This document shows, piece after piece, positions 42,775 through 54,432 of a stretch of DNA of 64,000 nucleotides (the stretch's first letter is position 1; each line of letters begins with the position of its first letter). The position numbers and the translations under genes were made by a program. Origin of the DNA: Okapia johnstoni (Eukaryota; Chordata; Mammalia; Artiodactyla; Giraffidae); NCBI GenBank assembly GCA_024291935.2, contig CM044308.1, forward strand, positions 115,594,501-115,658,500. The letters are read 5' to 3'. The notes beneath the pieces are model-generated. The model was not told the DNA's origin. It was given only the letters and a program-made list of their open reading frames with translations, and searched no databases.

Positions 42775-43190
42775 GTCTGGAGCCAGACTGCCTGGTTTGA
42801 ACCCTATAACGTTAAGGTTCATAGAATGTCGCTCAGTCATGCCCAACTCTTTGTGACCCCATGGTCTGTAGCCCACCAGACTCCTCTCTCCATGGAATTC
42901 TCCAGGCAAGAATACTGGAGTGGGTTGCCATTCCCTTCTCCAGGGGATCTTCCCAACCCGGGGATTGAACCCAGGTCTCCTGCATTGCAGGTGGATTCTT
43001 AACCATCTAAGCCACCAGGGAAGCCCCGGGTTGAACACTAACTCCACCATTTATGAGCTCTAGATGATGCTATTTAACTCGCTGTGCCTCAGTTTCCTCA
43101 TCTATATTATCCTCTAGGTATCATCATGAGGAAATAGTAGAATAATATTTGTAAAATGCTTTGAATGGTTCTCTGTCAATGCCAGACAGA
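42775..43190 (+). repeat. MIR, split by a Bov-tA
   Basis: Left part gtctggagccagactgcctg; right part accatttatgagctctagat, then gtgcctcagtttcctcatct, then gtaaaatgctttgaatggtt. The Bov-tA lies between them. Confidence 0.85.
42822..43026 (-). mobile_element. Bov-tA SINE, antisense
   Basis: gtcgctcagtcatgcccaac, then gcccaccagactcctctctc, then cggggattgaacccaggtct, then agccaccagggaagcccc. Very intact. Confidence 0.93.
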
Positions 43191-43594
43191 GAATCCATTG
43201 ACTCCTGACCCAGGAAACAGGAGGAAAGGGAAGAGATGGCAAACTCACCCTCCAGGGGAGAATGACTAGATCTATCCCCTCCCAGGGGCAACTATGACAT
43301 CTCAGCTAGCCTCCCAGCTCTGGGTCCAAGATGTCCTATGACCCTGGACAGTTCTCTTCACTGCACGGAGCTTCAGCTTTCTTATCTGCAGAGCAAAGTT
43401 AGCAACACCTGCCCTGCTATGTGGGTTCTAGCAGTGACAGCATCATGTGTACTCTGAGTGATGGTTAGCCTTCACAAGGATGCCTTGGTAGGAATATCAG
43501 GAGAGTAGGAGCATGAGGAAGGTAAGCAGGAGCTTTGGGCCCCTAAGGAGGTGGAAAAGCTAAACTAGGCTCTGGCCATAGGGATCTGTAGGCA
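43191..43594. other. Unassigned sequence
   Basis: No gene. About 43320-43400 weakly resembles MIR. Confidence 0.35.
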
Positions 43595-43656
43595 CTCTCA
43601 TCACCATCACCACCATCATCATCACCATTACTGTCACCATCATCACCATCATCAGA
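43595..43656. repeat. (CAT/CAC)n trinucleotide repeat
   Basis: About 20 imperfect cat/cac units. Confidence 0.95.
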
Positions 43657-43756
43657 AGATTGATACTAGATGCCTGATTGCATATGGCAATTGATGGAAC
43701 TATTTGTAGATTATTATGTGAACTCTGCAGTCACCCATGGATCAATTATTCTCTAC

Positions 43757-43965
43757 CTCAGTGGTTCTCAATTGGAGTGGTTCCCCCTACCCAGAAACAG
43801 TTGACAAGGTCTAGAGATACCTTGACTTGTCACAAGGAGTGAGTAAAAGGTGAGGGATGCTGTTAAACATCTTACAATGAACAGGACAGGCCTTAATAGA
43901 ATGAGCTGGCTCAAAATGTCAGTAGTACCGAGGTTGCGACTCTGCTCAAGATCTACACCCTTGAT
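43757..43965 (+). repeat. Non-autonomous hAT-like DNA transposon fossil
   Basis: tcagtggttctcaattggag start, then gttgacaaggtctagagata, then gctgttaaacatcttacaat, then ctcaaaatgtcagtagtacc, ending gaggttg. It matches a common mammalian non-autonomous DNA element whose name I cannot fix. Confidence 0.65.
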
Positions 43966-44124
43966 AATTAAGAGTGTGACTAAGATCATCGGGGAGCTTG
44001 TTTCTAAGGCCTACTGAATAAGAATCTGTCTACATATTAAAGTTTGGAGTACACGGTCTAAAAAAAAAAAAAACATGCAGAGAGAATATATAGCCAGCAA
44101 ACCAAACTACTTGAGTAAGAAACT

Positions 44125-44262
44125 AGATATGAGTTTCCATGTCAATGGACATGAGTTTGAGCAAGCTCCAGGAGATGGTGAAGGACAGGGAGGCCTGGCG
44201 TGCTGCAGTCCATGGGGTCACAAAGAGTCAGACATGACTGAATAACTGAACAACAAACCCAA
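44125..44262 (+). mobile_element. BovB 3' end, sense
   Basis: atgtcaatggacatgagttt, then caagctccaggagatggtga, then gcctggcgtgctgcagtcca, then gacatgactgaataactgaa. Confidence 0.85.
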
Positions 44263-44344
44263 ACTACTAACCATACAGACCAAATTTAGGGCATTTGGGG
44301 TTGGGGAAAACTGAAGACAGATTAACAGTGGTTGACGGAAGGAT

Positions 44345-44470
44345 GGATAGATTAGTAGAATTAAGATTTGCTGAACACCTAACATTCTCCAGGCTTCATG
44401 CTAGATACTTTACATGGGTTACCTCATTTATCTCCCAAACAACGTGGTAGGTTACCGCTGCCTCTATGGG
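44345..44470 (-). repeat. MIR fragment
   Basis: tttgctgaacacctaacatt, then atgctagatactttacatgg, then gttacctcatttatctccca. Confidence 0.7.
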
Positions 44471-44875
44471 CAAAGTCTGGAGAGACGACACCACACCATG
44501 GCCTCCCTCTCACATTTCTTGAAGTTTTTTAACATCTTCCTACTCCCATCAAACTGGATTATATAAAGAACATGATTTCATACATATACTTGCATATAAA
44601 ATCTTATTTATGGTCAACATCTAAATGTTAATTTCTAGTTTCTTACTCAAATAGAGGCACGCCATTTTTTAAATTTATTTATTTTTTAACTGAAGGATAA
44701 TTGCTTTACAGAATTTTGTTGTTTTATGTCAAACCTCAACATGAATCAGCCATAGGTATACATATGTCCCCTCCCTCTTGAACTTCTCTCCCATGTCCTT
44801 CTCCATCCCACCCTTCTAGGTTGATACAGAGCCCCTGTTTGAGTTTCCTGAGACACACAGCAAGCTCCCATTCAG

Positions 44876-45226
44876 TTCAGTCATTTAGCTGTGTCTGATT
44901 CTTTGCGACCCCATGGACTGCAGCACACCAGTCTTCCCTGTCCATCACCAACTCCTGGAGCTTGCTCAGACTCATGTCCATCGGGTCAGTGATGCCATCC
45001 AACCATCTCATCCTCTGTCATCCCCTTCTCCTGTCTTCAATCTTTCCAAGCATCAGGGTCTTTTCCAAGGAGTCAGTTCGTCACATCAGGTGGCCAAAGT
45101 ATTGGAGTTTCAGCTTCAGCATCAATACTTCCAATGAATAGTCAGGACTGATTTCCTTCAGGAATGACTGGTTTGATCTCCTTGCAGTCCAAGGAACTCT
45201 GAAGAGTCTTCTCCAATACCACAGTT
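44876..45226 (-). mobile_element. BovB 3' fragment in L1
   Basis: ttcagtcatttagctgtgtc, then catcgggtcagtgatgccat, then aggaactctgaagagtcttc. Flanks cccatt and accatt suggest a short duplication. Confidence 0.88.
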
Positions 45227-45406
45227 ACCATTGGCTATCTATTTTACATATTGTAATGTAATTTTCCGTGTTACTCTCTCCATACATCTCACCCTCTCCT
45301 CCCCTCTCCCCATGTCCATAAGTCTGTTCTCTATATCTGTTTCTCCATTACTGCCCTACAAATAAATTCTTCAGTACCATCTTTCTAGGTTCCATGTATA
45401 TGCATT

Positions 45407-46057
45407 CAGTTCAGTTCAGTTCAGTCACTCAGTCATGTCCAACTCTTTGCGACCCCATGAACCACAGCACACCAGGCCTCCCTGCCCATCATCAACTCCC
45501 AGAGTCCACCCAAACCCATGTCCACTGAGTTGGTGAGGCCATCCAACCATCTCATCCTCTGTCATCCCCTTCTCCTCCTGTCCTCAATCTTTCCCAGCAT
45601 CAGGGTCTTTTCAAATGAGTCAGTTCTTTGCATCAGGTGGCCAAAGTATTGGAGTTTCAGCTTCAACATCAGTCCTTCCAATGAACACCCAGGACTGATC
45701 TCCTTTAGGATGGACTGGTTGGATCTCCTCACAGTCCAAGGGACTCTCAAGAGTCTTCTCCAACACCACAGTTCAAAAGCATCAATTCTTCGGAGCTCAG
45801 CTTTCTTTATAGTCCAGCTATCACATCCATACATGTCCACTGGAAAAACCATAGCCTTGACTAGACAGACCTTTGTTGACAAAGTAATGTCTCTGCTTTT
45901 TAATATGCTGTCTAGGTTGGTCATAACTTTCCTTCCAAGGAGTAAGCATCTTTTAATTTCATGGCTGCAGTTACCATCTGCAGTGATTTTGGAGCCCCTC
46001 AAAATAAAGTCAGCCACTGTTTCCACTGTTTCCCCATCTATTTGCCATGAAGTAATG
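45407..46057 (-). mobile_element. BovB 3' fragment in L1, 11-bp duplication
   Basis: The minus frame 45562-46026 encodes the RT C-terminal region ([29 protein letters not shown]) but not the YADD core. It is 5'-truncated. The perfect duplication gtatatgcatt lies at 45396-45406 and 46058-46068. Confidence 0.95.
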
Positions 46058-46529
46058 GTATATGCATTAGTATATGATATTTACCTTTCTCTTTTTGACT
46101 TACTTCACTCTGTATAATAGGCTCTAGGATCATCCACCTCATTAGAACTGACTCAAATGTGTTCCTTTTTATGGCTGAGTAATAATACAAATATCCATTG
46201 TGTATAGTACCACAACTTCTTTATCCATTCATCTGTCAATGGACATCTAGATTGCTTCCAAGTTCTAGCTATTGTAAATAGTTCTGCAGTGAACATTAGG
46301 GCACATGTATCTTTTTCAATTTTGGTTTCCTCAGGGTATATGCCTAGAAGTGGAATTGCTGGGACACACGACAGTTTTATTCTTAGTTTTTTAAGGAATC
46401 TCCATACCGTCTTCCATAGTGGAATTTACATTCCCACCAATAGGAGGCACTACATTTTTATAGATTAACAGTAAAACTTAGTAACATGGAGTCTTTTTGG
46501 TCCAAAAGCTCAATGATTGCAGCACAAGA

Positions 46530-46700
46530 GTATAATAACAATATCTCTGCCATTTATTAAACACCAACTCTTTGTGATAAGCAGGCTTTATGTCAGTGCC
46601 TCTAATCGGCCACATAAGCTTATTCCTAACTGTCAGAGGAAGAAATGAAGGATAGATTGGGCCATGGCACTAAGGGATGGGTTTACGTTTAGACATGAGA
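46530..46700 (-). repeat. MIR fragment
   Basis: tgccatttattaaacaccaa, then aagcttattcctaactgtca, then gaggaagaaatgaaggatag. Confidence 0.55.
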
Positions 46701-47094
46701 CCTGCCTGGCTCCAAAGCTCAAGTTCTTTGCCTGCTCCCCCCAGCCTCTTGGTCAGTGTAGTCCTTGGGTCACCCTGGAATGTCAGCCAAATATAACACA
46801 GGCATTCAACTCAACATTTTCATTCTAGCCAACTGCCCTCATTCAATCTCTGAGATCTTGTTTGCCCAAGTCTCCTGCTTCCCTCCATCAACAGGCCCAC
46901 CTTCCCACCAACCCCAGATTAGCCTCAGGCTTGGAAGGTTAGCCTTGTGCACACCACACAAGGGCCTTAGTGCTAACAATGGATGGCTATTGACCTGGAT
47001 TGATGGTCAGCAGATTTCTTCTGTAAAAGGAAAAGATACTCAATAGCTTAGGATCTTCGAGATATAGTTTCCTTCACATTTCCTCAACTCTGCT
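46701..47094. other. Unassigned sequence
   Basis: No supported gene. The plus frame 46765-47046 lacks splice sites. Confidence 0.35.
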
Positions 47095-47235
47095 ATCACG
47101 GCACCAGGGCGGTCACAGAGAATATGAAAACAAATGGATGTGACTATGTTCCGATAAAACTTTACTGATAAAAAAACTCAGGTGACAAGCCAGATTTGGC
47201 CCCAGGATATAGTTTGCCAACTCCTAACCTATGCA
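47095..47235 (+). repeat. hAT-like DNA transposon fossil
   Basis: tatgttccgataaaacttta, then caagccagatttggcccca, then tatagtttgccaactcctaa matches a common mammalian DNA-transposon end by memory. Confidence 0.6.
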
Positions 47236-47354
47236 GTCTCTAGGGTTTCTTCACACCCTAGTATTCTGTGGCTTGCGTAGAAGAGAAAGTCCTAGATGAG
47301 AAGCTGAACATGGTGGTCTAACCCATATCCAGGCCACCGCAACAGGTTGTGCCC

Positions 47355-48240
47355 AACTCAAACAGAGTGTTTCTATTTTAAGGACATTTAAGACACACCC
47401 AGAAGCAGCGACTAGTACAATGAACTCACATGAACCCATCATCCAGTTTCAGGAACTATCAGTTCAATTCAGTTCAGTCTCTCAGTCATGTCCGACTCTT
47501 TGCGACCCCATGAATTGCAGCACTCCAGGCCTCTCTGTCCATCACCAACTCTCGGAGTCTACCCAAACCCATGTCCATAGAGTTGGTGATGCCATCCAAC
47601 CATCTCATCCTCTGTTGTCCCCTTCTCCTCCCGCCCCCAATCCTACCCAGCATTAGGGTCTTTTCCAATGAGTCAACTCTTCGCATGAGGTGGCCAAAGT
47701 ATTGGAGTTTCAGCTTCAACATCAGTCCTTCCAGTGAACACCCAGGATTGATCTCTTTTAGGATGGATTCATTGGATCTCCTTGCAGTCCAAGGGACTCT
47801 CAAGAGTCTTCTCCAACACCACAGTTCAAAAGCATCAATTCTTCGGCGCTCAGCTTTCTTCACCGTCCAACTCTCACATCCATACATGACCACTGGAAAA
47901 ACCATAGCCTTGCTATCACCCTTTACCAATCCCATGTCATCTATTTCCGCCCCCCTCCCCTGATATGTTTTTGGGGGAGATATTTTAAAGCAAATCCAGA
48001 CATCACATTATTTCACCATAAATACTTCAGTACATCTTTCTAGCAATATAAGTTCTTAAAAAAAAAACACAACCGTTGCCATCTTAACAAAATGAAGAAT
48101 AATTTCCTTATTAGCATCCAGTACCTCTTACAGATTTCAATTTCCCTAATTATCTTGAAAATGTCTTTTTACAGGTGTTTTGTTCGGATCCAAAGAAGTT
48201 CTACTCATTGTATTCACACAGAGCTTTTAAATTTTTGAAT
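47355..48240 (-). repeat. L1M 3' UTR, antisense, carrying BovB
   Basis: Left part gactagtacaatgaactcac, then cccatcatccagtttcagga. Right part atattttaaagcaaatccag, then catcacattatttcaccata, then tttacaggtgttttgttcgg. Confidence 0.8.
47460..47918 (-). mobile_element. BovB 3' fragment in L1M
   Basis: The minus frame 47486-47935 encodes the RT C-terminal region ([29 protein letters not shown]) and the tail. The flank ctatca occurs on both sides (47456-47461 and about 47912-47917). Confidence 0.92.
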
Positions 48241-49889
48241 TGGTTGTCAACATGTGAAAATGTGGATTTCACATAAACATCAAATTTTCAACTTTTCCTG
48301 GGAGAAGAAAAGTTGAAATACTTGCAACTTGGCAGCTTCATCCTTGTGACAGCAGCAGCCCTGAGCAGGCAGCACACAGAGGGGTGAGGACCTGCATTCC
48401 TTGCCCACCCCCACCCCACACCCCCCAGGGTCCCTGCAGGCCTTAGAGTTTTCCATGCCTACTCTACATATTCTAGTCTCTTTCTCTCATCGCACACAGA
48501 AAGTCATTGGAGCCACTCTCCGGCATACTTTTTCCTCCACTCAAACCCAAACTGCCCCTTTATCATTACTTTTCCTCCATCAGAGTCTACAGGATTCCTC
48601 CTGGAATTGAGGGTGGGGCAGAGAGGAGGGGTTTGCCCAGAAAGACTGACCAGCCCTCTGGTTTCTTGGGTGGCTGCCTCCAGGGCACTGGGAAAGCCCC
48701 CCTACCCCTTAAAATGCTCCCAGCCAGCTCAGCTTCTGCCTGATGCTCAAAAAGAACAGAGCTCCCACCAGCCCCTCTCCCAAGTAGAGAACAGGTCTGC
48801 CTTGAGTTCACTGTGTGCCCTTGAAGGAATCATTCTCCCTTTCTGAGCTGCAGCTGCACCTTCCACACAGTGAGGGGGTTTGTGGGAGCAAAGTTAGGTT
48901 AGGGAACAATCTAAGTTGGGTTTCTGGGTGAGACATGAGTAATTCTGAGCCAACAACCTGTGATCCTGTGAATCTATTGGCCAGGCATGGCCTCTCCATC
49001 CCATCTCTGGGGATGGTCAGGAGGGACAGGAGAGGTGCCTCCCAGGGGCGGACGGAGGAGGAGAAAATGGTCTGCACCCCTACTTTCCCTTCCATCTTCT
49101 CAGACCACCATCTTCTAACTGTGGGTTCATGCTGGTTCTTGATTCTCTTCTGCTCTGGATACTGACAAGCTATGTCTGCCCGCACCTCTCATTGGCACAT
49201 ACAGGATATCTGCCAGGGCAGGACAGACATCCAGAAAAGCTAACACCACTTCTGAGCATGTGCAAGCATGTCTGTGTATGTGCAGGAGATGAGATGGCAG
49301 TGGTCGGCTCAGGGTCTGAAAAATGGAATTCAGGCTAGAGCCCATCCTGGGGTGCTCCGTCATGCACAGGACTCCAGCTGCAGGGAAGCCAGGTGGCAGT
49401 CGCAGCCCAGTAGGAGAGTCAAACACATAAACAAGCAGTTATAATAAAAAGTGATAAATGCGAGAATAGAAGCCTGCATCAAGCATCTTGGGAACACAGA
49501 GGAAATGGTCTCTCTGTTTATCGAGTTATATATGTCTCCACCTCATTCCAAAAATGATTTGAAGAGGCCAGAAAAGCTCAGTGCAGAAAAACAAAGTGAA
49601 AATGAAGTAAACAAGGAAAGAAAAATCATGTAGGAAGATGAAGGTGAAAACAAGGGTAAAGTTAACATCCAAAATATCTGCTAAGAGGTCTACACTCTGG
49701 CTGGAATCAAGGCATGAATTTGCCCGTGAGCTACCTAGTAGTCAATGCAAAAGAGAAACCCTCAAATTTGTACAGTTCACAGTGTCCCTTAGAATAAAGC
49801 ATGGGAATAACTCCAGAGATACATAAGCAATCCCAGTGCCGGGACCTGAGAGAAATTCCTCTCCTAGTGGTTCTCAAGAAGAGACCCTA
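48241..49889. other. Unassigned; no supported gene
   Basis: Overlapping opposed frames at 48507-49185 lack splice and domain support. About 49430-49480 resembles an antisense L2 piece. The rest is unassigned. Confidence 0.35.
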
Positions 49890-49995
49890 AAACTAGGTAA
49901 AGAGCATATGGGAACTCTCTGAGCTATATTTGAAAGCTTCCTATAAATCTAAAAGTATTCCAAAATCAAAGATTTATTTACCAAAAAAAAAAAAA
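49890..49995 (+). repeat. L1M 3' terminus
   Basis: atgggaactctctgagctat, then ttcctataaatctaaaagta, then ttccaaaatcaaagatttat and an A13 run. Confidence 0.65.
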
Positions 49996-50139
49996 TTTAT
50001 CCACAGATAAAGCCCCACCCTTGCTCCAAGAATTGCCTCCACATTGCAGGTGAGACACAAGTTGGCACTATTCCTACTTGTAACTTCAAGGGGCACCACT
50101 CACATCTACACAGTCCCTGACACCTAACAGGTGTTTTGT

Positions 50140-50300
50140 GGTTTTGTTTGTTTTTAAACTTGATTAACAATGTTGTGATAGTTTCAGGTGGGCAACAAAG
50201 GGACTCAGCCATACATATACATGTATCCCTTGTCCCCCAAACTTCCCGCCCACCCTTTACCAGATAACATTGAGAAGAGTTCCCTGTCTGCTGTGTTTAA
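50140..50300 (-). mobile_element. L1 3' end, antisense
   Basis: cttgattaacaatgttgtga, then tagtttcaggtgggcaacaa, then acatatacatgtatcccttg. Confidence 0.85.
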
Positions 50301-50489
50301 AAGGGATAACCAACAAGATCCTACTGAATAGGTTTTTTATAAATATCTGCTGAAATAATTCTTGAGTTGTCAAAAGGGACCTTCAAGGGACATTTAGAAG
50401 TGACTGTACATAATATAGAAAGGATATGGACTCTGAAGCCCCAAGTGCTTTAGGGGTGTTTTGGTGGGAAGCTGGGGGGTTGTTAAGGT

Positions 50490-51300
50490 ATCATATTGAA
50501 GTATAGTTAATTACATATATATATTCTTTTTCATATTCTTTTCCACTATGGTTTATCACAGGATATTAAACATAGCTTCCTATCCTGTACAGTAGGACCT
50601 TGTGGTGTATCCATTCTATATATAATAGTTTGCATCTGCTAATTCAAAACTCCCAATCTATCTCTCCCTCCCCTCCCCTCCCCCATGGCAACCACAAGTC
50701 TGTTCTCTATGTCTGTGAGTCTGTTTGTGGTTTGTGAATAAGTTCTGCTGCTGCTGCTAAGTCGCTACAGTCGTGTCCGACTCTGTGCGACCCCATAGAC
50801 GGCAGCCCACCAGGCTCCACCATCTCTGGGATGCTCCAGGCAAGAACACTGGAGTGGGTTATCATTTCCTTCTCCAGTGAATAAGTTCACCTGAGTCCTA
50901 GTTTAGATTCTATATATAAATGATATCATATGACATTTGTCTTTCTCTTTCTGACTTACTTCACTTAGTGTGATAATCTCTAGGTTCATCCATGTTGCTG
51001 AAAATGGCATTATTTCATTCTTTTTTATGGCTGGATAATATTCCACTGTATACATGTACCACATCTTCTTTATCCATTCATCTGTCAGTGGATATTTAGG
51101 TTACTTCCGTGTCTTGGCTATTGCAAAGAGTGCTGTTATGAACATAGGGGCGTGTGTAACTTCCTGAATTATTGTTTTGTTCTGATATATGCCCAGGAGT
51201 GGGATTGCTGGATCATAGATAGGGAAGCTCTATTTCTAGGTTTTTGAGGAAACTCCATCCTGTTTTTCTTTGTGGCTGCATCAGTCTACATTCTTTAGGG
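50490..51300 (-). mobile_element. L1 3' segment, antisense, split by a SINE
   Basis: tattgaagtatagttaatta, then tttctgacttacttcactta, then ggctggataatattccactg, then gtgggattgctggatcatag. Confidence 0.88.
50746..50877 (-). mobile_element. BovA SINE unit with 11-bp duplication
   Basis: (gctg)n start, gtcgctacagtcgtgtccga, then gcccaccaggctccaccatc, then actggagtgggttatcattt. The perfect duplication tgaataagttc lies at 50735-50745 and 50878-50888. Confidence 0.95.
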
Positions 51301-52299
51301 GCATTTTAACAACATCAACAGGAATCAATCTTTTGATTTTTTTCTTTTTTGGTCTCCATTTACTAGTTTCTGCCAATGTCATGTCCCTGGGCAGTGACAA
51401 AGTCATAGAAGAGAATTTAGAGTGAGATTTACAGAACATCACAAGATTTAGGAGAATCACCATTTTGAATAAGCAAGTGGACTTTGGCTCCTTTTTTTTT
51501 CTTTTTCACAACTATTAACTTGAAAGTGACACAATAAATTTTTTTCAGTAAGAATATAACTGCTCATGGCCAGAACATTATTCAGGACATCTGACCTTAA
51601 GGCTACAAGGAAAACAAGACAGTGAGAAGGAAATTATGGAAGGCATTATGCTGAATTCTGCATTTTGTGACATCTGCCTTATTTTAGTCACTCAAGATCT
51701 TATTCCATTCGAAATTTCTAGGTGATCTCTAGACCAGCTCGACAAACTACAGCATAAATCTGGGATGTGCCTTGCAATAAATCACAAGATTCTTAATCAG
51801 AACATGATTCTTAGATTGAAAAATGCAATCATTTTATAAAAATGCTGCAGTGTACTGTTTAGCTATATTTTTATAATATGAATAAATCTATCTGAGGTTT
51901 CCAGCCTCCTGCCCCCTCAAAAAAGACCCTGGGTGATGGAATGAAAAGCAAAGGTCTCAATCACAGCCTTGTGGTTGATACAATAATACAACAACAAGCT
52001 TCCCAGTGCAGGAGTATCCGGCTCTGCCTGCAGAGATCAGGGAAGCCTTCCCAGAGGAAGTGACTTTGGACCGAGTCTCGAAGGATCAATAGGAGGTTGG
52101 AAGCCCACCAAGGGAGAGAGAGTGGGAGAACTTCCAAGCAGATGGAAATGCAGAACCCGGTGCACCAGATGCCTTCCATTTGCCCCTTAAAAACACTCTT
52201 TTTGCTCTGCTCTGGGTCCCCTGGCTGGACTGAGTTTAGCCAAGGGGATGCTAAAGATGCCAATGCATTACCCATGTCAGCTAGGATTGACCTTCTGCC
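51301..52299. other. Unassigned AT-rich to mixed sequence
   Basis: About 51480-51900 has no recognised repeat. It includes aagattcttaatcagaacat and atgattcttagattgaaaaa. The opposed frames at 51961-52387 lack support. Confidence 0.35.
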
Positions 52300-52545
52300 T
52301 GAACTTATGTGGTATTCTTATATGGCCAAGAGAGAGAGAAAAAGGGAGAAAAAGAGAGAGGTCATCTGCCATGTGTCTCATTTTTAAGGGCACTAACCCC
52401 ATCTTTAGGGCCCCACTCCCATGACCTGATTACTTCTCAAAGGCCCCACCTCCTAATACCATTACATTGGGGATTAGGGCTTCAATGTGTGAATACGGGG
52501 TTGATGGGGACACAAACATTCATTCCATAGCAGCAGGTTATAAAC
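52300..52545 (-). repeat. MaLR-like LTR fragment
   Basis: agggcactaaccccatcttt, then ctcccatgacctgattactt, then aaggccccacctcctaatac, then ggggattagggcttcaatgt. Family placement is from memory. Confidence 0.5.
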
Positions 52546-52894
52546 AAAGAGCCCCATCCAGCCTGCTCACCAGAGCTCTTAATTATTCCAGCCTTGAGCC
52601 AAAAACCCCATCCTGACCCACCGGGAAAGCAGAGGTGAGAGGGACACAGCTGTCTGCCTAAGTTCCAATTGCAGGTCCAAATAGGTCACTTCAGGCATTT
52701 CCCTAGAAAGGACTGGAATGCTTGTCCAACACAGGAAGATCAGGACAGGGTCAGTCACAAAGCCAGAGCCTGTGGTTTCAGAGAAGCTGCTCAGAAACTC
52801 CAGTGCTCCCACTCCTCTGCCCTCGCATGCTCTTTACCTTGGTTTTGTGGCATCTTTCCAGATATCACTAGGGAAAGATTCAAAGATCAGAATA
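52546..52894. other. Unassigned sequence
   Basis: No gene. The minus frame 52579-52812 and plus frames 52669-52941 overlap and have no support. Confidence 0.35.
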
Positions 52895-53030
52895 ATAGCA
52901 CTCAGGATTTAGTGCACATCAGAACTTGGGGAGCTTGTTAGCTTGTTGAAAATACAGACACTGAGATGGTTATCAAGCTGCCTTGGTGGCTCTGAGGCAC
53001 ACCAGAGTTTGAGCCTGATGGACCAGAGAA
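52895..53030. repeat. MER5-like fragment
   Basis: gtgcacatcagaacttgggg, then agcttgttagcttgttgaaa, then aatacagacactgag. Confidence 0.6.
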
Positions 53031-53161
53031 ATCCTGGCATGGAATTTTTTTAAAAGTCTTCTCTATTTGGTGAGTATTTCTTATTGTCATGACTATTACT
53101 AAATCATTGAAGAACTGAATTTTATAGCAAGTGTTTATCACAGTCAAGTAGAATAATGACA

Positions 53162-53389
53162 AAGGCATCCCAGGTGACTTTAGTGGTAAAGAACTCGCCT
53201 GCCAATGCAGGAGACATAAGAGACACAAATTTGATCCCTGCATCAGGAAGATCCCTTGGAGGAAGGCATGGCAACCCACTCCAGTATTCTTGCCTGGAGA
53301 GTCCCGTGGACAGAGGAGCCTGGGGGCAACAGTCCCTAGAGTCACAAAGAGTCAGACAGGATTAAAGCTTAGCATACATGCACACATGC
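53162..53389 (+). mobile_element. Bov-tA SINE with 12-bp duplication
   Basis: gcatcccaggtgactttagt head, aatttgatccctgcatcagg, ccagtattcttgcctggaga, then gagtcagacaggattaaagc. The perfect duplication agaataatgaca lies at 53150-53161 and 53390-53401. Confidence 0.95.
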
Positions 53390-53454
53390 AGAATAATGAC
53401 AGCGACAATATCACAGGTCTTGTACCTAACATGTACTAGGTTCATTACACACAG

Positions 53455-53815
53455 TAAAAATACATCCTTATATAAACAAAATATGGTATATGCAGACGGT
53501 GGAATAGTATTCAGCCTCAATAGCTGGATACAACATGGATAAACCCTGAGAATATGCTAAGTGAAATAAGCCAGCACCAAAAGGATAAATACTGTGTGTT
53601 TCCATTTACTTGAGATTCTGAGAGTAGTCAAATTCATAGAGACAGAAGGTAAGAATGGTGGTTGCCAGGGGCTGAATGGAGATGGGAGCAGAAAGTTATT
53701 GTTTGATGGGTATGCATTTTCAGTCTGATGGTGACGGTTGCACAGCAATGTGAATGTACTTGACACCACTTAAAATAGTTAAAATGGTAAGTTTTATGTT
53801 TTTGCACACACAAAG
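53455..53815 (+). mobile_element. L1 3' segment
   Basis: gtggaatagtattcagcctc, then caacatggataaaccctgag, then gtggttgccaggggctgaat, then gacaccacttaaaatagtta. Confidence 0.8.
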
Positions 53816-53834
53816 TGCTTACGATAAAGCTAGG

Positions 53835-54170
53835 CTGGGAGATGAACCATGAACTTCAGAGTCAGGGAAGTGTGAGCATGAAGCCCAACTGTCTGAGTGA
53901 TTTGGGGCAAATACGTCTTGACCTCTCTGAGCTTCTACTTTCTCTTCTGTGATACAGGCAGGAATGGGGGCCAGGACGAGACTTAACATCTCAGGGTGCT
54001 GACAACGGCAATTGTTTCACAAACATCATCTCAGGTCACTGTTCCCCAGCACTGCGAGATGGGTGGGTATTATTAACCTCGCTTTGCTGAAGAGGAAGTT
54101 GAGACTCAGAGAGGTTTGTGACAGGTCCAAGGTCACACAGCTGGAGTAGAAGAGGTAGGCTTCCAGATAT
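53835..54170. repeat. Two MIR copies, opposite strands
   Basis: Sense at about 53840-53985 (gtctgagtgatttggggcaa, then gacctctctgagcttctact). Antisense at about 54030-54170 (gaagttgagactcagagagg, then aggtcacacagctggagtag). Confidence 0.75.
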
Positions 54171-54207
54171 AAATATGAGTATAAAATCAGGCTCTGTATT
54201 TCATGGG

Positions 54208-54432
54208 GCTTCCCAGGTGGCGCTAGAGGTAAATAACCCACCTGCCAGTGCAGGAGACACAAGAGATACAGGTTTGATCCCTGGGTCAGGACGATCCCCT
54301 GGAGAAGGAATTGGCAACCCACTCCATTATTCTTGCCTGGAGAATCCCATGGATAGAGGAGCCTGGCAGGCTCCGGTCCAGAGGGTTGCAAAGAGTCGGA
54401 CATGACTGAAGCAACTTAGCATGCACGCATGC
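54208..54432 (+). mobile_element. Bov-tA SINE
   Basis: ggggcttcccaggtggcgct, ggtttgatccctgggtcagg, ccactccattattcttgcct, then gagtcggacatgactgaagc. Flanks ctgtatttca and ctgtgtttca form a duplication with one mismatch. Confidence 0.93.

Larger units (their letters stand above)
44662..46450 (-). mobile_element. L1 3' end, antisense, carrying two BovB
   Basis: Segments at 44662-44875 (ggataattgctttacagaat; ctcaacatgaatcagccata), 45227-45406 (ttggctatctattttacata; ccttctagg-like text) and 46069-46450 (ttcctttttatggctgagta; ggaattgctgggacacacga) read as one L1 once the BovB copies are removed. Confidence 0.9.

Noticed and set aside
47486..47935. A 149-codon reverse-transcriptase-like frame
   Set aside because: It is a BovB fragment lacking the YADD core, not an independent gene.
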